Assembly: GCA_013396755.1 (NCBI GenBank)
Contig: VWZF01002968.1
Span: 372,001 to 436,000 of the forward strand
From: Sclerurus mexicanus
Taxonomy: Eukaryota > Chordata > Aves > Passeriformes > Furnariidae
Length of the DNA stretch: 64,000 nucleotides
Reading direction: 5' to 3'
Shown: positions 1 to 11,344 of the stretch, piece by piece
How positions within the stretch are numbered: the stretch's first letter is position 1
Layout: each line of letters starts with the position of its first letter
The notes under the pieces: generated by a model
What the model was told of the DNA's origin: nothing
Databases searched by the model: none
Seen by the model: only the letters and a program-made list of their open reading frames with translations
Program-made: the position numbers and the translations under genes

Positions 1-330
1 GATTTGGCTAAAAACATGCAGGTTTACAGTCTTCGACCTTGCAGAAGTCACAAATTACAAAGCACATAGGGAGATACTTGAGGATTTTATCTCTGTATGT
101 GACCAGATCTTCGCACTTGCTTTTACTCACCCATCCAAAAGTGAGTGGTCCCCATCTTTTGTCTGGACATACCCTGTCAGGGTGGGGAATCCACCCAGAA
201 GCTGCCTGCAACCTTGGGAAATCAGTTTGCACAGTTAACCCAGCAGTATTTTATACCCTTTTGCAGGCTGATGTGTATCCAAGTCAATTGCATCCTCACA
301 GATTCCCCATCTCTGCAATGCATTCCTTAT
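1..330 (-). mobile_element. Possible solo LTR (partial), minus strand
   Basis: Read on the minus strand, this segment has an LTR-like layout: a TATAAAA box (complement of about 250-257), followed by a moderately GC-rich leader with a GGGTGAGT splice-donor-like string near 130-137. Upstream of the box (370-424 in + coordinates) is a short tandem repeat with GATAA-containing units, like a retroviral U3 enhancer. The left end runs off the window, no terminal TG/CA or target duplication could be fixed, and no coding part is seen. It could equally be unrelated unique DNA with a chance promoter-like string. This is an inference from layout only. Confidence 0.35.
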
Positions 331-369
331 CTAAGCCTCTAGACAGTTCCTCCTGGAATTCTCACCTAG

Positions 370-424
370 TATTCTTATCTTCTGACAATTCCCAACTGGT
401 ATTCTTATCTTCTGACAATTCCCA
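370..424. repeat. 30-bp tandem repeat, about 1.8 copies
   Basis: A unit beginning TATTCTTATCTTCTGACAAT starts at 370 and again at 400. The second copy matches for about 25 bases before diverging. Each unit holds a TTATCT (GATAA-type) motif. On the minus strand it lies upstream of the TATA-like box at about 250, so it may be a duplicated U3 enhancer of a candidate LTR. Confidence 0.8.
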
Positions 425-654
425 TTGCCCATCAGAGGTAGGAAAGGGAGAGAGGGGGTATATGTATGTGGAGAAGAACACATGGGAAAACCAGACTATT
501 TTTCATTGTCTGCCATCACAACAGCTCAGGATGCCAGTGACCTTCTTCACTGCCAGGGCAAAAGACAAGCTCATGCTTAGCTCCCCAAGGACAAGGACAC
601 CAGGATCTTTCTGGCAGAGTTGCTCTGTGACTGGTCAGGCATGCTCCATGTCAT

Positions 655-945
655 TGCCTGGGACTCATCCTCCACTGAGCAGGACTTGCTATTAATCCTT
701 GTTGAATTGCACCAAACTCCCTGGCAGCCCACTCCAGACTGTCTAGGTCCTCCTGCATGGCAGCCTTGTCCTCCAGTTAGAGATCATCTGCAAACTTGAT
801 GCCACTGTGTTCCATACCTTATTCCAGCAGGTGCATAGGGGAGCTCAACAGCAAACATCCCTGTACAGACCACATGGTACCCCACTCGCCACCAGGCTCC
901 AGGTAGACTGTAAGTCATGAACTACAATCGGTCTAAGATCTAGAA
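655..945 (-). mobile_element. CR1 LINE fragment, reverse-transcriptase region, minus strand
   Basis: The sequence matches the pattern of the reverse complement of the CR1 reverse-transcriptase reading frame: the stretch around CCTTGTTGAATTGCACC, the 'gtctaggtcctcctgcatggc' type string, the 'atctgcaaacttgatgcc' type string, and 'caccaggctccaggtagac' at the right. CR1 is the dominant LINE of bird genomes and is usually truncated at its 5' end. This piece lacks both ends of the element, is interrupted by stops and is an old, inactive fragment. The left limit is uncertain because it abuts the possible LTR region. Confidence 0.75.
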
Positions 946-2140
946 GTTTGAAAGCAATGTGGAGGGGCAACACAAACCCTCAAGTCTTTAGTAGATAAAC
1001 CATTTGGAAACTTTTAGAAAAATGTCACTTGTCTCACATCTCCTGAGAACTGAGCAGGTATGCCAGTGCTGCTGAGAACTCTTTCACTCATCACAGGAAT
1101 AAGTTCATCTTCATTCATGGGGCCAAAGCTTAGCAAAAATCTTTTTGTTGATCTTCCTAACAGCATTACTAAGTGTCTGTTTGCGCAGAAAGTTAAAGAA
1201 GAAGGTATAGAAACAAAAGGGAAAGTAGGCTATGTCTCCATCCCCAAAGTTAAGGTACCCATCATCCACATACCTAACCTATGTTACCAAGAAGTCTCAT
1301 AATAATCCCACCCCAACCATGATGGAAATTCAGAAAAGAAAGTTTAAGCTGCATTAGCCAATATATCTTTAAAAAGGGCAGAAAGGCATCTTCAAGGTAA
1401 TACCACTACATGGGGGGATTATCAGCAGAGAAACATCCTTATGAAGAAAAGAACAGGAGGGTTGGAGAATACATGTCCACTATTTCAAGGCAAACTATTT
1501 CATTATTCTCCAGGCTCTGCGAGCTAAGTAAGCCTTTGAGGCTACTGACACTTTAAAGAGTGCATAATAGAGTTGAGACAGAAGAGTAAGAATGTTTATT
1601 CACTTAAAAGAAAGACTAATGAGAAGGCTAGGACAACAGGATATTTGTGCATTATCTGATGGCACAATACTAAAGTGCACTTCAAGCACACACCTTACAT
1701 CATCTGAACAGCAAGAGAGAAGTCTCATCTTTCCCACCTCTGCATTTGACACTCACTTGGACATTTCACTTACAGGCAAGATTATTGCACACCTTATTGC
1801 AGGAGCTGAAACCCTCAGCTGAGAAACACCCTGGCTGCCTCTCCACCTCAGATGAATTATAGAGGGTAATAGGGCCTGAATTAAAAATTAAGATTATCCA
1901 CACACACACCTCAGTTCCTCAATAACTTTACCAAATATTTAGAACTCTAGTAAACTGCAAAAACCATTTGCTCCAGCAAGTTACAGCATTGCCTTGTTTA
2001 TTTCTGCTTCCTCAAGAGGAAGGGAGGCTACAAAGCAGGCTGCAGGGACACTGAGTTCCTCTCCAGCCAAAGGATGGATTTCTTCTCTAGACAAGTGTAA
2101 AGCAACAGAGTTGCAGTTAAAATCCAAGAAAATGGCATCT
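946..2140. other. Upstream non-coding DNA, no gene seen
   Basis: AT-rich unique-looking sequence. The short open frames inside (for example 1060-1302 + and 1592-1822 +) have no recognisable domain or splice context. A short (CA)n run lies near 1899-1908. I see no repeat family here. Confidence 0.6.
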
Positions 2141-2284
2141 TATACACTGGCTCAGTAGGTTAGAGCATGGTTCTAATAATGCCAAGGTTGTGGGTTCAAT
2201 TCCTGTAGGGGCCATTCACTTAAGAGTTGGACTTGATGATTCTTGTGGATCCCTTCAAACACAGAGTATTTTGAGATTCTGTGA
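2141..2284 (+). mobile_element. tRNA-Ile-derived SINE with CR1-like tail (TguSINE1-like)
   Basis: The left half (about 2141-2213) follows the layout of an isoleucine tRNA: an A-box-like GGCTCAGTAGGTTAGAGC, an anticodon region CTAATAATGCC, and a B-box-like GGTTCAATTCC. The right half (about 2214-2284) is the 3' tail typical of CR1: GAGTTGGACTTGATGATTC, then TGTGGATCCCTTCAAAC, ending GATTCTGTGA. This combination of tRNA-Ile head and CR1 tail is what is known as TguSINE1, described from zebra finch and mobilised by CR1. It is not a functional tRNA: the acceptor stem is decayed and no CR1 tail follows genuine tRNA genes. It supports a passerine source. Confidence 0.85.
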
Positions 2285-2465
2285 AGTTGTACAAGCTGAC
2301 CCCAGAGCCTGTTCTTCCTCTTTGGCAGAGAAACTTCTGCAGTCATTACACAGAGATAAATACACATCTTCAAAATTGCCAGAGGGAAATAAAACCTGAA
2401 GAAAGGGACTGTGGCATTTTTGAAGTTGAAAGCTTTTTGCTGTATAACATGTAATGTAACCATTC

Positions 2466-3245
2466 ACAGAGTAATAGAATATCCTGAATTGAAAGGGATC
2501 TACAAGGATTGTCAAGTGCAACTCCTGGCCCTGCATAGGACCAACACCAAGAGTCACATCGTGTGCCCAAGCATATTGTCTAAACAGTTCTTGAACTCTG
2601 TCAGGCTTGGTGCTGTGACCACTGCTGTGGGGAGCCCGTTCCAGTGCAGAATCACCTGCTGAGTGGAAAAGTTTTTCCTGACACCTAATCTAAATCTTCT
2701 CTGGCACAACTTCAGGCCATTGCCTTGTGACTTGTCACTAGTCACCAGAGAGAAGAGAAGCCTGCCCCTCCAGTTCTCTTTTTGAGGAAGATGTAGACTG
2801 CAATGAGGTCTCCCCTCAGTCTCTTCCAGACTGAACAGACCAAGTGCCTTCAGCTGCTCCTCACATGACTTCCCCTCAAGGCCCTTCATGATCATCCTGG
2901 CCTTCCTTTAGATGTTCTCTAATAGCTTAATATCTTTCTTATATTGTGGTGCCCAAAACTGCCCACAATATCCAAGGTGAGGCCACTCTAGTGCAGAGCA
3001 GAGCAGGACAATCCCCTCCCTCGACCGGCTGACAATGCTGTGCCTGATGCCCCTCAGGACACTTCTGGCCCTCCTGGCTGCCAGGGCACTGCTGACTTGG
3101 ATTTAACTGGCCATCAACCAGGACACCCAGGTCCCTTTCCATGGCACTGCTTTCCAGACTCTCATTCCCCAGTCTGCACGAACATCCAGGGTTGACCTGT
3201 CCCAGGTGCAGAATCCAGCACTTGCCCTTGTTAAATTGCATTTAT
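2466..3245 (-). mobile_element. CR1 LINE, 5'-truncated copy, minus strand
   Basis: The + strand starts with the reverse complement of the CR1 3' end (ATAGAATATCCTGAATTG, then GGGATCTACAAGGATTGTC) and continues through the 3' UTR and the end of the reverse-transcriptase frame. On the minus strand, 2939-3241 still translates to a stretch with the CR1 motifs KCWILHLGQVNPG and ERDLGVLVDGQLNPSQQC, which mark the C-terminal part of the CR1 ORF2 protein. The element is cut at its 5' end near 3245, as is normal for CR1, and carries frameshifts; it is dead. About 780 bp are retained, making it one of the longer CR1 pieces here. Confidence 0.93.
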
Positions 3246-4775
3246 TTTTATATATTGTGGAACATTCCTGTAATCCACTTATGCAATTTTACACAAAACA
3301 TTACATTTCATCCATAGCTGCGTCAGAGAACCAGAGACAATGGAGAAAGAAAAACACACATGTACTCAGGGCCACCTTTGTTCAGAAAGGCCATTAATGC
3401 AAGGTTGCTAAACAAGTACTTACAGTTATATTTGAAGATTCCCTTCAAATAATGATTTTCTAGATTGAAATCAAATCAAGCAAACAAAACAAAAAAAAGG
3501 CATTCTTGTCCCAAGATTCTAAGTATGGCATGACCCAGCAAAGATTAAAGTGTTCTATAAAGGAAAACTTTCTAGTGTAAATTTAGGGTACTTCCTCAAA
3601 ATATAGTTCAGTACTAATTTGTTCTTCCTTTTTAGACCCTTGCAACATGGCTATTGCTAGCACCTTTTGCACTGAGATCCTCTGACTCAGAGCAACTCAG
3701 CTCAGGTCGCCCTGACCTCAGCATTCACTTGCTTTCAGCAAGGGTTCCTGAGTCAGTGAGGTAGTGTTCCCAGATCTCATGGCAGCTTTGGAAGGGATTG
3801 TTCTGAACAGCCATCAAATCTGTTCTCTAATTTCTGCACACACCTCAGAGGGACCCACGTCTGGAAGGAATATAGACAGTGATTCCAATGGCTTCACCAC
3901 TGTCCCAGCCCCTGGTGAGGTGCTTCAAGAATCACTGAAATCTCACTAGTTTCATACAGATGCAGAAAAGAAATTTCAGAGAGGTAAAACATGCATATCA
4001 GGCTAAGCAGCAGAATGTTTTATCCGATATTTCCCAGAGTAATGGTGAAGGGCTTATTTAAATCAGTTATTCAGAGAGCTAACCACTGGCAAACATTCCA
4101 CAGCAGGTTTGCCGAGTACTTTAGCTGCAGGAGAAATTCTCATCTCTTTGGTGATTCCAGACCAGCAAGCAGAAGATGTAAAAAGATAACTTCCATTATT
4201 ACAACAGATTGTTTTTTCATAGCAGTTGTTACCCCATTTGGAAAATACTGCTTGATATCCTGTAATCCCTCTGTATCTGTCATTTTGGTTTATTAGTTTC
4301 CTGAGTTTATTCAAAGCTGTAAATGGAGAAACTGAGCTGTCTGGGTTTCAAATTGAAGATGGGAGACAACTGACAAAATACCATGTAGCTGTTTCAGTTT
4401 AATAATCCCACATGGGCAGTCGATGCACCTACTATTCCTTCAGAAGCTTATTTCCCGAACTCAGTTATCATGCAGATGGTAAAATCTATTCTTTGGGGTC
4501 AGGATTGAAGCCAATGGAAAGCACCACATAGCTCATTGAGGAAAAATAGCTATTACTGTTACCTGGAAGGTAATATCTATTTCCAGTACAAAACACCCCA
4601 CATTTTATGACAGCTAACATTTTCCCAAACCATCCTAAGCACCGAAACTTTAAAAAATAATCACATTTCAGACACTGCACAGAAGCAGCAAATAGGTACA
4701 GGTCAATATAACTGCAAATGCTTTCCACACTATCTAATCCAAACAAGCACATGCCCTTACATGAAGAGCATTTAC
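3246..4775. other. Upstream non-coding DNA, no gene seen
   Basis: Mostly unique AT-rich sequence with scattered short A or T runs. Open frames at 3991-4296 (+) and 4063-4314 (-) have no recognisable domain and no start or splice context that would support them. No repeat family was recognised. Confidence 0.6.
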
Positions 4776-5067
4776 CCCCTCTCTTCAAATCCCAAGTGCT
4801 CCAGTACCCAGAGGAGGACTTGAGCATCGAGTCTGCCAAAACGCGAGAGTGAACGAAGAATTTCTGCACGTGCCACAGCTTCCTCACCATAAGAAACCAA
4901 ACACCTTCCTTGTCCAGCCTTCTCAAGGACTCAGCACAGGCTAAGTGACACCTATATCCAGTGAAAGGTCCTGGCACACTTTCTCTAGCCAAGCAGGCAG
5001 ACATATCCTCCTGGGCTTGCTGACATGATGTATCAATCAAGCAGTGCAACTGATCCAGCAGCTGCAC
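4776..5067 (-). pseudogene. Unassigned exon-like block (exon or pseudo-exon candidate)
   Basis: On the minus strand a run of ten T followed by AAG (about 5068-5081) looks like a splice acceptor, and GGG|GTAAATGC at 4776/4775 looks like a donor. The 292 bases between are open in one frame for all codons, with a protein-like composition (QLLDQLHCLIDTSCQQAQED near the start, CAESLRRLDKEG in the middle). From about 4947 a second frame is also open and looks even more protein-like (SYGEEAVARAEILRSL, then LLWVLEHLGFEERG), suggesting one frameshift near 4900. CpG is locally frequent (about six in 100 bases around 4830-4870) against CpG-poor surroundings. I do not recognise the family. It could be an exon of an unknown gene, a decayed gene fragment, or chance. 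The open frame continues beyond the donor-like site to 4486 in AT-rich sequence that looks intronic. Confidence 0.3.
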
Positions 5068-8000
5068 TTAAAAAAAAAAAGCCAATATCTCTATGGCATC
5101 TCTCCAGCATGGCAAACAGAGCATATGTAAAAATTGGCTAATGGTCTAAAACCAGAAAAATATTATCCTAGTGTGTCTTAGAATAAGATAATATTTATTA
5201 CTTTGGAAATTATTAATTTATATAGATGGTACACTTTATTTTTGCAGGGGAAAAAAAGGCATTTATTTTAACCCTAGCATTAAAACACACTTGTTAAATG
5301 TAGCAGTAGTGCATTGTTGAAGACAAATGAATTTAAACATGAGGCTGACTCTATAAAACACCAGAATCATCCTTCCAAAGCAAAAAATACTTTAAGGACG
5401 TTTAGGTCTCTAAAAACAAAATTAGTCAATGACTTAAAACATCTTTTCTTGATCACAAGAAAATGCAGTCCTCTGGTTCAGCTGCATTTCCACTATTCAT
5501 ATACCTGCAAAGCCACAGGCCAAAGTTTGTCCTTTTGGTATTCCCCTCATCTACAGAATTGGCTAACATTCAGTTTTACCTGGAGGAATTTGCAGTCTTA
5601 AGAAGGTATGACCCGCTCATGGAAGCAAACTGTGATTATCAAAGGGAAAGCCACAGGGCATTCACCATTAAAAACTGAATTAACAAGGCATTCTGTATTT
5701 CCTCCATTGAACTTTCTTTGAGGGAGGATTTAAGGGATACTCTGAACTCAGGAGCTGAATAAATACATTGCAGTATCATAGCAAACCTTCTAAAGCACAT
5801 CCTGACCCACACATTGGCATGGTACCACACCAAGGCAGGCATGTAGCACTTACTAACAAGGCCTTAAAGTTCCTCAAAATCCAGACCTTGGGCAGCCAGT
5901 CCAGATAAAACAAACATTGTTTTGAGCAACAGACAGGGGGATCCTCCATACAGGCTACTATTACACATGCTGGCCTCCTACCCCTCCTACCCTGTCCCAA
6001 GGAGCTCACTTTGGACAACAGGCCAGTGCTTTGTCAAGTCTCAGCAGGGAGAGGGGGACGCATTAATGAAGGGTTTCCCTTACATTACAGCCTTTATCTG
6101 AACACTCATTCCCACTGTCAGGGCTAGTCTGGTGTTTCCAGGGGAGTTTGGTGGGGGGGTTGTTTGTTTGGTTTGTTCTGGGGCTTTTTTCTTTTTCTTT
6201 TTTTCCCCTCTTTTGGTTCATTTTTGGGGTTTTGTTTGTTTGTTTTTTTACAATCCAGTTTTTTTCCCCCCACAGTTAATCCACTCCACATAGACCTTTT
6301 TGACTAGAAGGCATTGGGGTTTTAATCCAAATTCTCTGTATAGGAATACACACTTATACACCTTTGAGCAACTCCCCATTGCAGACAGCAGGGAATTCTG
6401 CTCAGAAAAAATTAAAAAAAATTTTAAAAAGTCAGTGGCACAACTAAGCTATGTAGGGACTTCGTTTTACATATTGCATGTTATAGCTTTTAAATGAATC
6501 CTGACATTGATCCTTAGAAAAAGGGTATGAAAAATTAAACAAAAAGAAGAAAAAGATGACAAAATACTTGCTGCAGTCAAAAGGCTGGTAAAGTCAAAGA
6601 CAGTAACATATTGTGCTGCTGGAATATCAGACACAGAATCTTGCAAGTGTCATAAAATAACTTGTCTGGAAGCCCAACAGGTATTTGTGGGGCATAATAC
6701 ATAATTTAATTATTCATTATGGAAACAGCCAAAAAAAGTAGGGTAGTGCTACCACTATCAAAAGTGAAGAACCACAGAAACCTGGCCAAAGGGAGGACAT
6801 GAAACAACATGTGAAATCCTTCAAACACATCTCCACTACTAAAGAAAAGGGACTAGTTTTCCTAAATCCTTTAAACACATGAGCAATCTTACCTATTAGG
6901 TGCAAAAAACCAGAGTGCAGAAGCTTTGTTAACACATACCAGTCCCAGTAACTACAAAAAAAAGATCCATTTTTACTAGCTAAGAAGTCACCCCCACCTC
7001 TCCAAGCTTTAATGGAGTAGTGATTAATTGCACCAAAGTGGATCTGGCCAAGTCCTTTCAATGCAACACTATTGATTTACTCCTGCAGCACAAGTAGCCC
7101 ACCAGATTTTGACATTGAAATATGATCTCCTTTAATGACGCCCTCTCTTAGTAATATCTTCCAGCTTTCTCTGTTATTCATTCTGGGATTTAGATTTAAT
7201 TTGGGTGCTGTTATGTCGCATATACTTTTATTGTGCTCTGTTTACAAAATGATTCTTGCAATTAATTACAGTAATGAGAACATGGATAAAAGACTCACAG
7301 AATGCTGATTAGATAATTAATGATTGGTTGTTGTTTGTAGCATTTTACTGAATATATACACCAAGTTGGTCTCTCCGCTTTCCTTTTTTTGGTCTTTCTT
7401 GCCCGAGTTCTAATAGGTAATTGAATAAATGATTAGTAGGAAAGCAGATTACATGAATCATATTTAACCCCTCGGCACTTAGACAGGAATCCAGAGTAAT
7501 ATAATGTGAGGGATATAAGAAATCAATTTCTTTGGTATTTTCATTGTAGTAATTACAGGCTGAAAATAGTTTTAAATCAGACATTAGTTCAAAATTGTCA
7601 AGTAGGCTGGACCTAACATAAAGAACATCACTGTAAAATCAAGTGATGTTAGAATAGGTGCCTGCCAGCAAAGGCAAGACTGATCATCCTGCAAAGGGGC
7701 TGGCCAGGCAACCTAGTGTGGCCAAGTTTACAGTCAAATGGCTGATCATGGGACAAACGTTTTCTTTCGGGGCCTGGAATGGAAACAAAAGATCAGGTCA
7801 CCCTTCACCTGCTCTCAGTAAGCTTCTGTGAAGCCTTCAGCCATACTAAAGGCCCATCTCTTTCAGGGCCAAGATACAGCACAGACAATGATAATAACAA
7901 TACTACCATGAAACTGAATGACCAACCAGTGAAATTCCAGACTGATCAAAAGCCATACATCAGAATACCACTGACTCAACCTGGTTTGCTTTTAAAACAC

Positions 8001-8132
8001 TAGAAACAGAGGCATAAAGTAACAAAATTGAGTACTTAGTGTGTGCATGTATTATGATACAGTCTAATTAAGATTCCCCAGTTATTTGGCTTATTTCTTT
8101 CTTCAAGGTTCAAACTTTTAATTAAAAGAAAT
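5068..8132. other. Upstream non-coding DNA, no gene seen
   Basis: Unique AT-rich sequence. It contains a T/G-rich low-complexity run at 6156-6251 and a 9-bp perfect inverted repeat with a 9-base loop at 7624-7650. Open frames such as 6717-7061 (-) and 7345-7584 (-) are AT-rich, lack recognisable motifs and look like chance frames. Confidence 0.6.
6156..6251. repeat. T/G-rich low-complexity tract
   Basis: A run of G followed by (GTTT)n-like and T-rich segments, ending in GTTTGTTTGTTTTTTT. It is simple sequence without coding or recognisable regulatory content. Confidence 0.9.
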
Positions 8133-8714
8133 ACAGTCTGGCCAACATGACCTGGGCAGTGATTGTCCCCCTTTACTTGGCACTGGTGAGGCTGCAGCTC
8201 AAATCCTGTGTTCAGTTCTGGGCCCATGTTCAGTTTTAGGTATGAAGGACACTGAGGTGCTGGAGCATGTCCAGAGAAGGGTAATGGACCTGGTGAAAGG
8301 TCTAGAGAGTAAGTCCTGTGAAGAGCAGCTGAAGGAACTGAGATTGTTTAGTCTGAAGAAAAGGAAGATCAGGGAGGGCATTCTCACTCTCTACAGCTAC
8401 CTGAAAGGAGACTGTAGTCAGGCAGGGGTCATTCTCTTCTCCCAGGTAACAAATAACAGGACAAGAGTAAATGGCCTCAAGTTGCACCACTAGAAGTTTA
8501 GATCGAATATTAAGGATATTCCTCTTCAAGGAAAGAGTGGTCAGGCACTGGAACAGGCTGCCCAGGGAAGTGGTGAAATCACCATCTCTAGAGGAAGTCA
8601 GAAAAGTGTGGATGTGACACTTAACGGCAAGGTTTAGTGGTAGACATGGCAGTGCTGGATTAATGGCTGGACTCAGTCTTAGAGGCCTTTTCCAACCTTA
8701 GTGATTCTATGATT
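8133..8714 (+). mobile_element. CR1 LINE, 3' part, plus strand
   Basis: The element starts near AGTCTGGCCAACATGACC and runs through typical CR1 sequence: GGCACTGGTGAGGCTGCAG, CTGGAGCATGTCCAGAGAAG, GAACAGGCTGCCCAGGGAAG, then GGCCTTTTCCAACCTTAG and the tail GATTCTATGATTA. It includes the last part of the reverse-transcriptase frame and the 3' UTR, truncated at the 5' end. The open frame 8242-8493 within it is a remnant of CR1, not a host gene. Confidence 0.95.
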
Positions 8715-10481
8715 ATCCCACTTCAGAGTCAAACCACCCAGATCACAGCATATGTCAGCCAATCTGTTTTGAATATATTCTCACACTGATTTAATGAACA
8801 AAGACGAATTACCTTCTCTATATATACTACCAAAGACACAGGCCTTCATAGATAAATTCCTGCAAGACATACCTATTCACTCCTGGACAAACAGACTAAG
8901 CTATCAGATGCCCAATGCATATAACTTTCTCATCATCCTCCTGTATTTCTTCAGCTGTCAGTTCCATAGCTTTCCAATGAAACACAGTTATCTTACAATT
9001 CATTTTCAGAAGAGAAAAACCTAGTAGGAAAGTAGTGGGCAAGATTTCTCTCCACCCACCATTAAAAAGAAACATTACCGACTGACTAGGACAGCCATAC
9101 ATTTAAGGGAAGTTACATATTGCACACAATTTCCTTCAACACAGCATGATTATAGATAATTAGCATACATGATTGCTAAGAATACGATTATAAGCCCCTG
9201 GATAGAACCGGACTTTGCAAGAATCAAATTCAAATCAGGGGGTATGAGAGTCACAATCTGTTCTGATTATATCATATGTTATAGATGCTTCCAATATGTT
9301 TAAGATGAGGAACAGGATTGCTACTAATATAACACAAGGTTTTTTAATTTGCTTCAAAAGCTGGCTGTCTTGGAGTAAAATCAAAGTCTGGCAATGTGGC
9401 TGGTTTAGTGAGTACAGTTAACAACTAAGTTGCTTAAAATCCTTTTGTCTAACCCACGAACAGCACCTAACACCCGATGATTCACTGCTTTAAGATATAA
9501 GGGATTAGCATTTAACTTGAATAAGAAAAATTGTACAAAGGATTTTATTTTATTAATAACAAGCATGTCCTGCAGTTACACACCAGGCTATGGCAGGCTG
9601 CTGGCAGCTTGCCTACACTATAACCGCATTTATCTTGTACTCCTGCAAAGCAGCTTTTTGCATACAAGGTTTAAATGCCTTCTACAGTTCCCAGCTAGGT
9701 GCTAGACCTTAGCAGCTTAACTCACCTTCTATGACCAAGGTCTGAATGAACTGAACAGCAAGCCAGAATTTCATTTAAGCAGTTTTATTTTAAAGTTTCT
9801 GGCTACTCCTCTTTTCATACAATACCTGCTTGCAAACTACCAGGGAAGCTACCGTATAAGACCACTCCACCTCTGGCCCTTCATTTATACAATGACATTC
9901 AATAAGGACATTGTCAAAAATACAGCATCTTCCTGAAAATTCACATCATGGACACCAAATTCCAAAATATACTGGTGCTACAAAACAAAGTCTAAGATCC
10001 AGGTAGCACAAGTGCTGTTGTACTCTTACAACTGAACCAAGTAGCTCAGGATCTGCAAGAAAGTAGACTCTTTAATCTGCACCCCTTCCCAAAGTTCAGC
10101 TCAACATGTACCACCTGTTATTTTCCATCATGTCAATAATCCAAAAAAATAAAGCTCAAATTTCTCATCCAAGTATTGATAAAACAGTTTGATGCAGTCA
10201 TTAGAACTTATTACATTAATAATGGACATAAATTAAATTGTTGTACATTTTAAACATGTTTTAGTGCTTCAGAATAGTGAGGAAACAAGTTTTGTCATAA
10301 CGTTACTTTTAGGGTGCATGTTGTCTGCAGGGCCAAAGATATCTAAGTAATAATCACTGATCACAAGTTGCCTTTTCAACCAAATAACTCAGAGAAACTA
10401 ACATGAATATTCAAGTTCCAATCTTCTCTTCTGTAAGGGATTAGAAATGCAAAAATTTCAAGAAGGACTGGAGAACTCCTA
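8715..10481. other. Upstream non-coding DNA, no gene seen
   Basis: AT-rich, unique-looking sequence up to the left end of the LTR at 10482. No splice-bounded frame, RNA gene or repeat family was recognised. Confidence 0.6.
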
Positions 10482-10786
10482 TGGTGGGTTGACCATGGCT
10501 GGATGCCAGGTGTCCACCAAAGCTGCTCTATCACTTCCCTCCTCAGCTGAGGAGAGGAGAGAAAAAAAATCTAACAAACACTTATGGTTCAAGGTAAGGA
10601 CAGAGCAAGATCATTCACCTGTTACTGTCATGGGCAAAACACACTCAACTTGAGGAAACAAGTTTAATTTATTATCAATCAAGGTTAGAGGATTATGAGA
10701 AAAAAACCTAAATCCTAAAAAGTCTTTCCACTACCCTTCCCTTCTTCCAAGGCTTAGCTTTACTCATTATTTTATCTACCTCCTCC

Positions 10787-11344
10787 TCAACAAGGCAGCA
10801 CAGGGGAATAGAGATTGGGGTCTGTGGTCATTTCATCACATGCTGTCTCTGCTGTTCCTTCCTCCTCAGAGGAAGGACTTCTCACACTCCTCTCCTCTGC
10901 TCCAGCATAGAGTCTCTCCCCCAGGAGACAGCCCTTCATGAACTTCTCCAGCACCTGTTCCAGCATGGGCTCCTCTCTCCATGGGGCCACAGGTCCTGCC
11001 AGAAGCCTATTCTGGCACAGGCTCCCCATGGGGTCACAACTTCCTTTGAGCATCCACCTGGCTCCACCATGGATCTCCATGGGCTTCAGAGAGACAGGCT
11101 GCCTCACCATGGTCTTCCACAAGGGCTGCAGGGGAATCTCTGCCCCAATGCCAGGAACATCTCCTCCCACTCCTTGTGAACTGACCAGGATGTCTGCAGG
11201 GCTGTTTCTTTCATGTATTCTTGCTCCTCTCTCTGGCTGCATTTGGTGTTGCACAGCTTTTTCCCTCCCCCTTCTTAAATATGGTATCCCATAAGTGGTT
11301 TCACCACTGCTGATGGTCTTGGCCTTGGCCAGTGGTGGGTCCAT
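10787..11344 (-). CDS. 185-codon open frame inside the LTR, function unknown
   Basis: An ATG at 11344-11342 (minus) opens a frame of 185 codons that stays inside the LTR. It begins MDPPLAKAKTISSG and ends in an acidic, serine-rich stretch (RSPSSEEEGTAETACDEM). The frame starts upstream of the TATTTAAG box (about 11281-11274) and runs through it, so a transcript initiated within this LTR would not contain the ATG; only a transcript from elsewhere would. No known domain is seen. Part of its openness follows from the CTG/CCATGG-rich repeats of this LTR family, which are depleted in stops, so protein expression is doubtful. The same frame recurs in the falsely duplicated copy (to 11826). Confidence 0.25.
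   Translation of the reverse strand: MDPPLAKAKTISSGETTYGIPYLRRGREKAVQHQMQPERGARIHERNSPADILVSSQGVGGDVPGIGAEIPLQPLWKTMVRQPVSLKPMEIHGGARWMLKGSCDPMGSLCQNRLLAGPVAPWREEPMLEQVLEKFMKGCLLGERLYAGAEERSVRSPSSEEEGTAETACDEMTTDPNLYSPVLPC

Noticed and set aside
2141..2213. Functional tRNA-Ile gene
   Set aside because: Acceptor stem is decayed and the sequence continues directly into a CR1 tail, so it is a SINE.
2939..3241. 100-codon minus frame that looks like a reverse-transcriptase C-terminus
   Set aside because: It is a CR1 LINE remnant, not a host gene; reported under the CR1 element.
4486..4775. Continuation of the 193-codon minus frame beyond the donor-like site
   Set aside because: Codons become AT-rich and cysteine/phenylalanine-rich without domain character; more like intron read-through. 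The frame also starts at a GTG, which is not a vertebrate start.
7624..7650. 9-bp perfect inverted repeat AACATCACT/AGTGATGTT with a 9-base loop
   Set aside because: Short and isolated; expected a few times by chance in 64 kb.
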